Shown: positions 51,199 through 59,296 of the stretch, piece by piece
Numbering within the stretch: the first letter of the stretch is position 1
How the letters are laid out: each line of letters begins with the position of its first letter
Origin: Thermococcus radiotolerans
GTDB lineage: Archaea; Methanobacteriota_B; Thermococci; Thermococcales; Thermococcaceae
Assembly (NCBI RefSeq): GCF_002214565.1
Contig: NZ_CP015106.1
Coordinates: 124,001 to 188,000 of the forward strand
Length of the DNA: 64,000 nt
Direction of reading: 5' to 3'
Notes under the pieces: model-generated
The model's input: the letters and a program-made list of their open reading frames with translations, nothing else
Told to the model about the DNA's origin: nothing
Database searches by the model: none
Translations under genes and position numbers: made by a program

Positions 51199-51716
51199 AG
51201 GAGCGCTTTTTCAGGGTTCTGAGGCGCGGGGAGAAGGAGGTCAAGGAGGTCAGCGAGGAGACGCCCAAGCCGAAGAAGAAGAGAAGCATAGGCCTCATCA
51301 TCGACGGTCCCAACATTCTCAGAAAGGAGTTCGGGATAAAGCTGGAGGACATCATAGACGCCCTCGAGCGGATTGGAAAGCTCAGGGTGGCCAAGGTAGT
51401 TCTCAACCAGTACGCTCCCCAGGGGCTCATAGAGGCCGTCGTGAACCAGGGGCTTGAGCCGATAATAGTGGCCGGCGACACCGACGTGAGGATAGCCATC
51501 GAGGCCATGGAGCTCATCTACAACTCCGACGTCGACGTTATCGCTCTGGCCACCAGGGACGCGGACTTCCTCCCGATAGTCAACGAGGCGAAGCGCAGGG
51601 GTAAGGAGACGATAGTCATAGGGGTGGAGCCGGGCTTCTCGGTCGCGCTCCAGAACGCAGCGGACTACGTCATCAAGATGGAGGGCAAAGGTATCGACGC
51701 TCACGAGGCCAAATAG
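51195..51716 (+). CDS. NYN-domain protein B (catalytic residues intact)
   Basis: The 173-residue paralogue of the preceding gene has [14 protein letters not shown] (Asp37, Asn40), [13 protein letters not shown] (Asp95, Asp97), [11 protein letters not shown] (Asp122, Asp124) and VEPGFSVAL, the complete set of acidic residues for a NYN nuclease, plus a basic N-terminal extension (KPKKKRS). It may cleave RNA or DNA as a heterodimer with protein A. Both carry the motif ALATR-x-A-x-FLP at the same distance. The ATG lies in the stop codon region of A (ATGA), giving tight translational coupling. Confidence 0.84.
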   Translation: MKERFFRVLRRGEKEVKEVSEETPKPKKKRSIGLIIDGPNILRKEFGIKLEDIIDALERIGKLRVAKVVLNQYAPQGLIEAVVNQGLEPIIVAGDTDVRIAIEAMELIYNSDVDVIALATRDADFLPIVNEAKRRGKETIVIGVEPGFSVALQNAADYVIKMEGKGIDAHEAK

Positions 51717-51756
51717 CTTTTAAGCTTTCTTTCCAGCCCTATTCTGGTGGGAGAAA

Positions 51757-52698
51757 GTGATAGTTGAAATCATCCTCTTCGCGCTCGGCCTCATCCTGCT
51801 CATCAAGGGGAGCGACTATTTTGTAGAAGCCGCCTCGCGCGTTGCGAAGGGCTTTGGCGTCAGCGAGTTCATCATAGCGCTCGTCCTGGCGAGCATAGCC
51901 ACCACCCTTCCGGAGGTCACAGTCTCCGCCATCTCGTCCTACCAGGGAAAGCCCGACATAGCCCTCGGTAACGCGATAGGAAGTGCCCTCGCGAACATCG
52001 CCCTCATTCTCGGCGTTTCCGCCCTGCTCCGTCCGCTGAAGGTCGAGAAAACCGCCTGGAAGAATGCCCTCTTCATGATAGGCGTTACTGCCTACGCCGG
52101 CCTGCTCATGTACGATGGCACGATAAGCCGGCTCGACGGCGCCAGCCTGATACTCATCTACTTCGGGTTCCTCTACTACCTCTACCGCAAGCACATGACC
52201 TTGGAGGAGCTCCCCGAAGGCGGACGCGGGAACCCTAGAAGGGACGCCCTCATAATGTTCGGGAGCGGCATACTCGTCGTGACCGGTGCCAAGCTCGTGG
52301 TCGACAGCGCGGTCACGATAGCCAGAGCCTTTGGAGTTCCCGAGGTCGTCATAGGCCTCACGATGGTCTCGATCGGGACTTCCCTGCCCGAGTTCACCAA
52401 CTCCCTCATGGCGACCATCAAGAGGCTCCCGAACATCAGCGTGGGCAACATAATCGGCGCGAACATCCTCGACGTCCTCATGGTCATCGGCATAGCGGCC
52501 CTCATAAACCCGATCAGGGTGGACGCGACGATATACACCTTCACCCTGCCCCTGACGCTCCTCGTCATGGGCATACTCACCGCCGTTCTCCGTCTCACCG
52601 GCAGGATAGACAGGCTCACCGGCGGAGTGCTGCTGGCGATTTACTCGTACTTCATCTACGTCTACCTCACCGGTGGCGTCCACCTGCCGCAGGGCTGA
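51757..52698 (+). CDS. Ca2+/Na+ (cation) antiporter, CaCA family
   Basis: The 313-residue protein has about ten helices in two homologous halves, each with an alpha repeat: ALVLASIATTLPEVTVSAISS with GNAIGSALANIALILG in the first half and GLTMVSIGTSLPEFTNSLMA with GNIIGANILDVLMVIG in the second. These contain the conserved T-x-x-P-E ion-binding glutamates of CaCA exchangers such as YrbG. It exchanges Ca2+ for Na+ or H+. It starts with GTG at 51757 after GGTGGGAGA. Confidence 0.94.
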   Translation: MIVEIILFALGLILLIKGSDYFVEAASRVAKGFGVSEFIIALVLASIATTLPEVTVSAISSYQGKPDIALGNAIGSALANIALILGVSALLRPLKVEKTAWKNALFMIGVTAYAGLLMYDGTISRLDGASLILIYFGFLYYLYRKHMTLEELPEGGRGNPRRDALIMFGSGILVVTGAKLVVDSAVTIARAFGVPEVVIGLTMVSIGTSLPEFTNSLMATIKRLPNISVGNIIGANILDVLMVIGIAALINPIRVDATIYTFTLPLTLLVMGILTAVLRLTGRIDRLTGGVLLAIYSYFIYVYLTGGVHLPQG

Positions 52699-52811
52699 CC
52701 CGTTTCCCTCTTTTACGCTATTTTCAGTCCACAATTCTGGGGCGCAAAGCTTTTTAATCCGCCCTATTACTCCCTTATGAAAACCAAAAACCTGTTCATG
52801 GGGGTGAAAGA

Positions 52812-53948
52812 ATGAGGAAGCTCGCCACGCTGCTGCTCACCCTCCTGCTCCTCGGTGCCATCGGGGCTTCGAGGCCCGTTAAAGCCCAGGAGCAGCTGAC
52901 GGTTTACTCCTACGACAGCATAGAGTGGTGGATGAAGGAGATAGTTCCGATTTTCGAGCAGAAATACGGCGTCAAGGTGAACCTCGTCCTCATCGGCGAC
53001 GCCGGTGAGGTTCTCAACAGGCTCATCCTTGAGAAGGACAACCCGCAGGCGGACGTTGTGGTGGGCATAGACAACAGCTACCTGGCCAAAGCCATTGACG
53101 CCGGCGTGCTGGAACCCTACAAGCCGGCCAACGCCGACGTGATTCCGGGCTGGATCGTTGAGAAGTTCGACCCGAGTTATCACCTCACGCCCTACGACTA
53201 CGGCTTCATAGCCATCAACTACCGCAAGGATATGGTTCAGAACCCGCCAACCAGCCTCGAAGACCTCACCAAGCCGGAGTGGAAGGGTAAGCTGATAATC
53301 GAAGACCCGCGCACCAGCTCACCGGGAATGGCCTTTCTCCTCTGGACGATAGCGGTCTACGGCGACGACTGGCTCTACTACTGGGAGAAGCTGAAGGAGA
53401 ACGACGTCCAGATAGTCGAGGGCTGGAGCGCAGCCTGGAACGCCTTCACCAAAGGTGAATACCCGCTGGTCCTCAGCTACGCCACCTCGCCGGCTGCAAC
53501 CGTCTACTACGACAACAACACCAACGTCGGTGCCGTGGCGTTCAAGGAGGGCAACTACCTCCAGATAGAGGGCGCGGGAATCGTCAAGGGCGCCAAGCAC
53601 CCTGAGCTGGCCAAGAAGTTCATCGAGTTTCTCATCAGCGAGGAGGCACAGGAGAAGCTCCCGCTCAACCAGTGGATGTATCCCGTCAACAAAAACGTTC
53701 AGACCCCGGAGGTCTTCAAGTACGCGGTGAAGATAGACAAACCGGTGACCGTCGACCCCAAGGAGATCGAGAACAACTACGACCTCTGGCTCAAGCAGTG
53801 GACCCAGCTCATGATAGAGGGCAAGAGCCCGGACGAGATACTCGGGAAGACGACCACGACGACCCCTGAGGAGAACGGGGGAATCTGCGGTCCTGCACTG
53901 ATAGTTGGCCTGGCCCTGATACCGCTCCTCCTCAGGAGGAGGCGGTGA
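52812..53948 (+). CDS. Thiamine ABC transporter substrate-binding protein with CGP-CTERM anchor
   Basis: The 378-residue protein has a signal peptide (residues 1-25, cleavage after VKA) and a type 2 periplasmic-binding domain of the thiamine/TbpA group (LTVYSYDSIEWWMKEIVPIFEQKYGVKVNLVLIGDAGEVLNRLI; HLTPYDYGFIAINYRKDM; GWSAAWNAFTKGEYPLVLSYATSPAATVYYD). A Thr-rich linker (TTTTTPEENGG) leads to a CGP-CTERM tail (CGPALIVGLALIPLLLRRRR). Unlike the ABC lipoprotein at 31130-32569 it has no lipobox, so it is tethered differently. No permease or ATPase gene is adjacent, so it must work with an importer elsewhere. TATA-like CTTTTTAAT lies near 52750. Confidence 0.9.
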   Translation: MRKLATLLLTLLLLGAIGASRPVKAQEQLTVYSYDSIEWWMKEIVPIFEQKYGVKVNLVLIGDAGEVLNRLILEKDNPQADVVVGIDNSYLAKAIDAGVLEPYKPANADVIPGWIVEKFDPSYHLTPYDYGFIAINYRKDMVQNPPTSLEDLTKPEWKGKLIIEDPRTSSPGMAFLLWTIAVYGDDWLYYWEKLKENDVQIVEGWSAAWNAFTKGEYPLVLSYATSPAATVYYDNNTNVGAVAFKEGNYLQIEGAGIVKGAKHPELAKKFIEFLISEEAQEKLPLNQWMYPVNKNVQTPEVFKYAVKIDKPVTVDPKEIENNYDLWLKQWTQLMIEGKSPDEILGKTTTTTPEENGGICGPALIVGLALIPLLLRRRR

Positions 53949-53973
53949 GGTTTCTCCCTTTTTCCTCACCGCA

Positions 53974-53984
53974 ACTTTTATAAG
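53974..53984 (+). promoter_or_regulatory. TATA box of tRNA-Arg
   Basis: ACTTTTATAAG lies about 25-30 bases before the mature tRNA 5' end, the usual distance from TATA to transcription start in archaea. The preceding pyrimidine-rich block (CTCCCTTTTTCC) probably ends the upstream transcript. Confidence 0.6.
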
Positions 53985-54008
53985 AGCGCCCCGGCACCTT
54001 AGGAGCGA

Positions 54009-54086
<78 letters not shown>

Positions 54087-54087
54087 A

Positions 54088-54111
54088 GAAACTTTGCCTT
54101 CGCAAAGTTTC
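54088..54111. repeat. Short perfect inverted repeat just after the tRNA
   Basis: GAAACTTTG and CAAAGTTTC form 9-bp perfect arms around a six-base loop. It is part of the left end of the larger palindrome and lies three bases after the tRNA CCA. It may also help end the tRNA transcript. Confidence 0.65.
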
Positions 54112-54228
54112 ATCAAAGTTGGTGATTGCTTTTCAAAGTGTCTTCTTTTAGAGTGCACGTTATTAAAAGGCTGGTTCTAGTTGGATTTCCTTGTTTTTAA
54201 TTAAGCTTTCACCGAGTCCCTTAAATAT

Positions 54229-54245
54229 GACGCCCTACGGGCGTC
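54229..54245. repeat. Central hairpin GACGCCC/GGGCGTC
   Basis: A perfect 7-bp stem with a TAC loop, GC-rich inside an AT-rich region, lying at the midpoint of the 54086-54391 palindrome. A-rich sequence follows it. Confidence 0.7.
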
Positions 54246-54584
54246 AAAAAGAAAAATGGACTCAAAGGTTAACGGCAAATTTCAAGTGAAATTACTATCT
54301 AAATGCTAAATTTGAATGTGCACCGTTTAAACGGCTAATTCAAATGGCAATCACAAACTTTGGTCAAGCCTTGCAAGAGCAAAGTTTCCTGTACTCTCAA
54401 ACCCCCGGAGTGGGACTTTACCACTTAATATATTCTGAAGTTAGTGTGCTATCTACCTATAAGAGCGCTTTTGCCAAGCAGGGGCTTGAGAGCTTTTAGG
54501 TTCATGACTCTCTGAATCAACTCTGTTGGAAGTAATTACCTAGAAGAAAATTATTTAAATTTTGCCTTAAAAAGGACATATGTT

Positions 54585-55286
54585 ATGAGTTATGTAGAGT
54601 GGTTTATCGTTGGGTTGTTTGTAATATCGGGATTGGCAAGCCTAGTTATATTTAGAAAGTTGTTATGTATCTTTTTCTGGTATTACTCCCCAAGTTCAAT
54701 GCTTCCTCCAGGATGTAAGAGATATAAAAGAAACGAACTTCTGAAGAATCGAGTGTGGGAGAGAGCCTTTCAAATTAATAGACAATTTGGGACTATTATC
54801 GAGATATCAATCTTGCTTGTCTGTTATTATACTCCTTTTGTGATTTTGTATTTTTTGATGTTACTGCTTCTCCAGTTTGGAGTTTCCATGGGAATTCAGG
54901 CTTTAGATGCAATAGTCGCTCCTCTATTGGGTATGTTTTGTGGACTTGTCTTTTCATGGACTATTTTATTGCTTTTCGCGTGGTATCAAAGAGAGTTCTC
55001 GAGGAGTATCAAACAGGGACTTCTGTCTCCGTTGATTACTACGTTCCTCTTAATATTGCCAGTGATTATTGAGATTATAGGCCCAGAGCAAATTCGGAAT
55101 TATCTCTCGCGGATAGTGCATCAGGATTTAACGTTTTCGATGTTGTTCAAAATTTCGCTGACTCCTAAATTCTTAGTAGAAAGCATTGTAGAAATAGTTC
55201 AAATCTTGTTTTTCTTGAATTTAGTTCTTGTGCTTGTGGTAGGCTACAGAGTTGGAAAAATTAGAAATGAAATACTACCCAGATAA
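54585..55286 (+). CDS. Orphan AT-rich membrane protein, unknown
   Basis: The 233-residue protein has about six hydrophobic helices (residues 7-30, 70-100, 105-125, 155-172, 205-225) and no known motif. Its base composition is strikingly A+T-rich and its codon use (TTA, ATA, TTT, AGA) differs from neighbours such as asnS, which suggests recent acquisition. It lies in the islet between tRNA-Arg and asnS, right after the palindromic element. A TATA-like TTATTTAAATTTT (about 54548-54562) precedes the ATG, which has no clear ribosome-binding site and may be leaderless. Confidence 0.66.
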   Translation: MSYVEWFIVGLFVISGLASLVIFRKLLCIFFWYYSPSSMLPPGCKRYKRNELLKNRVWERAFQINRQFGTIIEISILLVCYYTPFVILYFLMLLLLQFGVSMGIQALDAIVAPLLGMFCGLVFSWTILLLFAWYQREFSRSIKQGLLSPLITTFLLILPVIIEIIGPEQIRNYLSRIVHQDLTFSMLFKISLTPKFLVESIVEIVQILFFLNLVLVLVVGYRVGKIRNEILPR

Positions 55287-55362
55287 TGTTGAACTCTTGT
55301 GAGCATGTTTGATCTTCCTAAATCAAGCAATATTAAAAGAAACAGAATATGCTTTGAAGACC

Positions 55363-56655
55363 TTAAGGATACAACCTACTGGGCGTCCTCGGGAAGAGCG
55401 TGGCCCAGCGGACGTGGTCGAGCTTCAGCACCCAGGCAACGAGCCTCTCAAGGCCGAGGCCGAAGCCGCTGTGCGGGACGCTGCCGTACTTCCTGAGGTC
55501 GAGGTACCACTCGTAGTCCTTCGGGTCCATGCCCTCGTCGAGAATCCTCTGCACGAGCTTGTCGTAGTCGTCCTCACGCTGTGAACCACCGATGACCTCG
55601 CCGTATCCCTCCGGCGCGAGCATGTCCGCCGCGAGAACCTTTCTCGGATCCTCCGGGTCCTCCTTCATGTAGAATGCCTTGATGTGCTTCGGATAGCCGT
55701 AGACGAAGAACGGGGCCTCGAACTCCTGGGTGAGGATCCTCTCCTCGTCGGCGCCCATGTCCTCGCCCCACTCTATCCCGACGCCCTTGCTCTGGAGGAT
55801 GTCTATGGCCTCGTCGTAGCTTATCCTCGGGAAGGGCGGAACGGTGTTCTTGAGTGTGGTGAAGTCCTTCCTGAAGGTCTCGATGTCGCCCTTCCTGAGC
55901 TCAAGCGTTCTCTGCACCATGTAGCTCACAAGCTCCTCCTCGACCTTCATTATGTCCCAGAGGTCCATCCAGGCACCCTCAAGCTCAAGGTGCCAGAACT
56001 CGGTGAGGTGCCTTCTCGTCCTGCTCTTCTCCGCTCTAAAGCTCGGCGTGAGCGACCAGACCTTTTCGAGGCCAAAGATGGCGGCCTCAAGGTAGAGTTG
56101 GGCCGACTGGCTGAGGTAAGCCGTCTTGTCGAAGTACTTGAGCTTGAAGAGCGTCGCACCGCCCTCAACGGCTCCGGTGACGAGTATCGGCGGAAAGACC
56201 TCGTACCAGCCGTCCTGGAGGAGCCACTCTCTAGCTGCCTGCATCATCGTTGCCTTGACCTTCATTATTGAGGCGACCTTCGGCGAGTGCAGGTGCAAGT
56301 GCCTCACATCCAGCAGGAACTCGTCGCTCGCGTCCTTGGTTATCGGGAAGAAGTCAACGTTCTGGACAATCTGAATCCTGTCCGCCTGAATCTCGATCCC
56401 AGTGGGGGCGCGGGGGTCGGCTTTAACGGTACCCTCGACTATCACGCTGGACTCTATTCCGGCTTTCTTTGCCTCGGCGTAGGCCTCATCGCTCAGCTCC
56501 TTCTTGAATATGGTCTGGACTATTCCGCTTGAGTCGCGGAGGACTATGAACACCTTCTTTCCAACTTCTCTCTTCCTATAAACCCATCCGGCGAGTTTAA
56601 CGCGCTTGCCTTCCATATCGGGCCGAACGTCGGCGCAATAAACCTTATCAATCAT
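55363..56655 (-). CDS. asnS: Asparaginyl-tRNA synthetase
   Basis: The 430-residue class II synthetase charges tRNA-Asn. An N-terminal OB-fold anticodon-binding domain (VKLAGWVYRKREVGKKVFIVLRD) is followed by the catalytic core: motif 2 FRAEKSRTRRHLTEFWHLE and motif 3 GFGLGLERLVAWVL. YLSQSAQLYLEAAIFGLEKVW and the C-terminal LFPRTPSRLYP are of the AsnRS rather than AspRS kind. ATG 56655 follows GGAGGTGG; a GTG nine bases earlier is inside that site. It is transcribed toward the AT-rich islet. Confidence 0.93.
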   Translation of the reverse strand: MIDKVYCADVRPDMEGKRVKLAGWVYRKREVGKKVFIVLRDSSGIVQTIFKKELSDEAYAEAKKAGIESSVIVEGTVKADPRAPTGIEIQADRIQIVQNVDFFPITKDASDEFLLDVRHLHLHSPKVASIMKVKATMMQAAREWLLQDGWYEVFPPILVTGAVEGGATLFKLKYFDKTAYLSQSAQLYLEAAIFGLEKVWSLTPSFRAEKSRTRRHLTEFWHLELEGAWMDLWDIMKVEEELVSYMVQRTLELRKGDIETFRKDFTTLKNTVPPFPRISYDEAIDILQSKGVGIEWGEDMGADEERILTQEFEAPFFVYGYPKHIKAFYMKEDPEDPRKVLAADMLAPEGYGEVIGGSQREDDYDKLVQRILDEGMDPKDYEWYLDLRKYGSVPHSGFGLGLERLVAWVLKLDHVRWATLFPRTPSRLYP

Positions 56656-56918
56656 CGTTACCACCTCCAGAGGCTTTGAAGGGGACTTTATAACGGTAGC
56701 GATTGGGCTACCAGAAGAGCGTCAATTTATCCAAAGGGGAAATGCCCCTATTCTATGTTCCACGACTATCATCAGCGGCATGGGTGTAGGTTTGAAAACC
56801 ATAATTTAAATTCTTTGTCCCCTCGATTGTCATTTCATCATGAAGTATGGAAATTCTCCCAAAATATGACGATACCCAGTGTTGGGCACCCTCGAAGGAG
56901 TTGGGAGTCATCCAATCC

Positions 56919-56937
56919 TTGGATAATTTTTATCCAA
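56919..56937. promoter_or_regulatory. Inverted repeat TTGGATA/TATCCAA upstream of earA
   Basis: Perfect 7-bp arms TTGGATA and TATCCAA around ATTTT. Further copies of the half site lie at 56728-56735 and 56939-56946. It could be an operator for asnS or earA; no regulator is known to me. Confidence 0.4.
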
Positions 56938-57028
56938 ACTGGATAAACCTTCAACAATGGAATATCTATTGGGATAATAATTACATTTTGACAAGTTGAA
57001 AAGGGTTATTAGTTCACAAATGGTAACA

Positions 57029-57037
57029 TTTATATAG
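57029..57037 (+). promoter_or_regulatory. TATA box of earA-fam
   Basis: TTTATATAG lies about 80 bases before the earA ATG, which implies a leader of about 50 bases containing GGTGGGGGG as ribosome-binding site. Confidence 0.55.
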
Positions 57038-57112
57038 TATCGTGCTCAACATATTTTGGTGAGAATTGGAGAGTCTTTAATTATTGCGGGGTAGTGGTGG
57101 GGGGATGTTCAA

Positions 57113-57433
57113 ATGTTCATTGATCCCTTTGTAATCCGCTCTATCAACCGCAGCGAACTGAGGAAGCGGATACTCTTCTATCTCGATGAAATATATCCCA
57201 CCCCCACCTACCTCTCTGAAATCGCGCGGGTGGTCAAATCAGACCCCTCAAATGTGAAGGGTGCTCTTATCGGCCTTGGGAACCGATACAACGGCCACAG
57301 CTCCCTCGTGAGCCTCGGACTCGTGGAGGTCGTTACCGAGAAGGGCTTCAAGTACTACCGGCTCACTGAGTACGGGAAGCAGGTCGTCAAGCTCCTGAAG
57401 TCCTACCACTCATACTATTCGAGGTACACCTGA
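57113..57433 (+). CDS. earA: Archaellum transcription regulator EarA (winged helix)
   Basis: The 106-residue protein is a winged-helix factor: RSELRKRILFYLDEIYPTPTYLSEIARVVKSDPSNVKGALIGLG is the helix-turn-helix and YNGHSSLVSLGLVEVVTEKGFKYYRLTEYGKQVV the wing and following helix. Position just upstream of the archaellum operon and size match EarA, the euryarchaeal activator of archaellum genes studied in Methanococcus and Pyrococcus, which binds TACATA-type boxes. Such boxes occur before flaB in this window. The ATG follows GGTGGGGGG. fam starts 10 bases after its stop. Confidence 0.85.
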   Translation: MFIDPFVIRSINRSELRKRILFYLDEIYPTPTYLSEIARVVKSDPSNVKGALIGLGNRYNGHSSLVSLGLVEVVTEKGFKYYRLTEYGKQVVKLLKSYHSYYSRYT

Positions 57434-57443
57434 GGTGACGGCA

Positions 57444-58406
57444 ATGAACCCACTGGCGGAGATACTCGACAGGAACCTTGAGGCGATCGTCGACTTATCC
57501 CTTGGGCATCTCCTCAGGCTCGGGTTAAAGTACGGCATATTCCGCAGGCTCGCGAGTGGAATGCCCCGTGAAGAATTGCTGTCAGTGATCCCGGTCTCCA
57601 ACAAGGCGTACCTGGGAAGGCTCATAGATACCTACGTCTCCCTTGGCTTCGTGGAGGAGTCCGACGGCATCCTTAAGATGCCGGGTTTCTCCTACGAGTT
57701 CAACTTAAGCGCGGAAGACGCAGGAAAGCTCCTCTCCGACTGGGTCCAGATAGTTGAGGAGCTTTACAAGATGGCGGATTACGCCTTCATCTCCGCGGAG
57801 CACCCGAAGATACTCATGGACTTCGACAAGGGCGCCGACTTCTGGGACATGCGCCTACTGATGGAGCTCAACAGGACCTACCGGCAGCTTGCAGCGAGTC
57901 TCCTCGGCCTCGAGGATGGCATGCGCATCCTCGACCTCGGTTGCGGCTCCGTCTCCCCCGTGGAACTTGGGGAAGCCGTTGGTCCAAACGGGAAGTACGT
58001 TGGCGTTGACTTTTCTCCGGGACTGCTGAGCATAGCCAAGGTCCGCGTTAGGAACGCCCGCATGGACTGGGTGGTTCTACGGGAGATGGACATAAGGAAA
58101 CTTGTGGTCAAGAACACCTACGATGCCGTGGTGATGAGCTTCGTCTTGGAGTACTTGGAGAACCCCGGAGCGGCCGTCAAGAGGGCAATTGGAACCCTGG
58201 AGCCTGGCGGGAAGCTCGTTATAATCGAACCCTTCAGGGACAACTACCCACGGATCGCCGCCCTGGAGTTCTTTGAGAGCCTGACCAGGGAATTCACCCG
58301 CTTCCCGAGCTCTGAAGATATAATCGCTGCCGTCGAGGAGAGTCCATACGACGTGAAGGTTGAGCCCGTCGGTAAATCCGCCCTGCTGGTGACGCGCTTG
58401 ATGTAA
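57444..58406 (+). CDS. fam: fla-associated methyltransferase
   Basis: The 320-residue protein has a winged-helix-like N-terminal half (residues 5-75, RLGLKYGIFRRLASGMPREELLSVI) and a Rossmann methyltransferase domain: motif I GMRILDLGCGSVSPVELGE, motif II KYVGVDFSPG, and TYDAVVMSFVLEYLENPG. This matches the methyltransferase named Fam in Thermococcales archaellum clusters; its target, perhaps archaellin or a small molecule, is not known. ATG 57444 follows AGGTGA. It lies between earA and flaB, and has no strong terminator after it. Confidence 0.85.
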   Translation: MNPLAEILDRNLEAIVDLSLGHLLRLGLKYGIFRRLASGMPREELLSVIPVSNKAYLGRLIDTYVSLGFVEESDGILKMPGFSYEFNLSAEDAGKLLSDWVQIVEELYKMADYAFISAEHPKILMDFDKGADFWDMRLLMELNRTYRQLAASLLGLEDGMRILDLGCGSVSPVELGEAVGPNGKYVGVDFSPGLLSIAKVRVRNARMDWVVLREMDIRKLVVKNTYDAVVMSFVLEYLENPGAAVKRAIGTLEPGGKLVIIEPFRDNYPRIAALEFFESLTREFTRFPSSEDIIAAVEESPYDVKVEPVGKSALLVTRLM

Positions 58407-58480
58407 CGTTTCTTCACATTCTACCCGTTATCTTCGTTGTAGAATCTGCCATCCTGTATTTATCTCTTGAAGTAGTATCA

Positions 58481-58513
58481 ACCTACATATGTAGGTACAC
58501 TAGTTTCTACATA
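58481..58513 (+). promoter_or_regulatory. EarA boxes upstream of flaB
   Basis: TACATA occurs at 58484-58489, inside a perfect 16-bp palindrome ACCTACATATGTAGGT (58481-58496), and again at 58508-58513 (CTACATAAT). This is the hexamer described for EarA-bound archaellum promoters. Both lie 20-50 bases upstream of the flaB TATA box. Confidence 0.7.
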
Positions 58514-58530
58514 ATTACCAACAAAAAATC

Positions 58531-58540
58531 GATTTATATG
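58531..58540 (+). promoter_or_regulatory. TATA box of the flaB operon
   Basis: GATTTATATG lies about 50 bases before the flaB ATG and immediately downstream of the two EarA boxes. It implies transcription start near 58562 and a leader of about 27 bases with the strong ribosome-binding site GGGAGGTG. Confidence 0.65.
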
Positions 58541-58588
58541 CAAAGCTCCTAGAATATATTGCAAAATCCCTAAGGGAGGTGCCAGGAG

Positions 58589-59245
58589 ATGAGGTTGCTG
58601 AAGAAGAAGAGGGGTGCCGTCGGTATCGGTACCCTGATAGTGTTCATAGCCATGGTTCTAGTGGCCGCAGTAGCCGCCGCCGTTCTCATCAACACCAGCG
58701 GCTACCTCCAGCAGAGGGCCGAGGCCACGGGCAGGCAGACCACCCAGGAGGTTTCAACGGGCATAAAGATCGACGCAGTGACTGGTTACGCGCCCTCTTC
58801 CAACAACATGACCTTGATGACGATACAGGTCTCTCTTAACGCTGGAAGCAGCCCCATTGACCTCAACCAGACCAAGATCTACCTTGACAATGGTGAGAAA
58901 CAGGTTGTTCTCTCCTACGGTGGCGCTAAGGGTACCATAAGCGGCAGTATGTTTGACACCAACTCCGCTCCTTGGAACGCAACTGGCATAAACTGGAGCC
59001 ATGAGTTTGGAATCCTCATCGTCCAGGACGCTGACCGCTCCCTCAGCGGCACCATTCCGACCCTTACCACCGGAGACATAGCCCTGCTCACCGTCAACCT
59101 CACCGCCGTCTTCGGCGGTGTTGAGCCGAGGACTCCAATAACCATCAGGGTCGTTCCTGAGTTCGGTGCTCCTGGCTACACTAAGGTCATCACCCCGACC
59201 GCCTACGGTCTCAGCGACACCGACAAGATAGTCGACCTCAAGTGA
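58589..59245 (+). CDS. flaB: Archaellin (flagellin) FlaB
   Basis: The 218-residue major archaellin has the class III signal peptide: KKKRG with cleavage after Gly9 by the FlaK-type peptidase, followed by AVGIGTLIVFIAMVLVAAVAAAVLI, the hydrophobic helix that forms the filament core. The C-terminal domain is beta-rich with several N-x-S/T sites (NMT, NAT, NLT) for glycosylation. Only one archaellin gene is seen, whereas many Thermococcales have several in tandem. The ATG follows GGGAGGTG. A pyrimidine-rich tract follows the stop. Confidence 0.96.
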   Translation: MRLLKKKRGAVGIGTLIVFIAMVLVAAVAAAVLINTSGYLQQRAEATGRQTTQEVSTGIKIDAVTGYAPSSNNMTLMTIQVSLNAGSSPIDLNQTKIYLDNGEKQVVLSYGGAKGTISGSMFDTNSAPWNATGINWSHEFGILIVQDADRSLSGTIPTLTTGDIALLTVNLTAVFGGVEPRTPITIRVVPEFGAPGYTKVITPTAYGLSDTDKIVDLK

Positions 59246-59255
59246 AGCCATATAC

Positions 59256-59270
59256 CCTCTTTCCTTTTTC
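59256..59270 (+). terminator. Pyrimidine-rich tract between flaB and flaC
   Basis: CCTCTTTCCTTTTTC lies 10-25 bases after the flaB stop. Such tracts cause partial termination in archaea, which would give more archaellin message than message for the motor genes downstream. Confidence 0.45.
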
Positions 59271-59296
59271 CACAACTTTCCTCGCGGGTGATCGGA

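Larger units (their letters stand above)
56664..57112. other. Intergenic region between asnS and earA
   Basis: About 450 bases without a convincing gene. It holds the asnS promoter on the left, AT-rich sequence, repeated copies of TTATCCAA/TTGGATAA (56728-56735, 56919-56937, 56939-56946), and on the right the TATA box TTTATATAG at 57029-57037 for earA with a leader of about 50 bases. Confidence 0.6.

Noticed and set aside
55299-55584. Small plus-strand frames across the end of asnS
   Set aside because: They lie antisense to the well-conserved C-terminus of AsnRS and have no recognisable motif or ribosome-binding site.
56774-56846. A C/D box sRNA on the minus strand (ATGATGA and CTGA about 60 bases apart)
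   Set aside because: No clear D' and C' boxes, and the distance is longer than usual; the match could be chance.
56755-56946. A 63-residue open frame in the asnS-earA interval
   Set aside because: No ribosome-binding site, odd composition and overlap with the repeated TTATCCAA sites; it is more likely non-coding.
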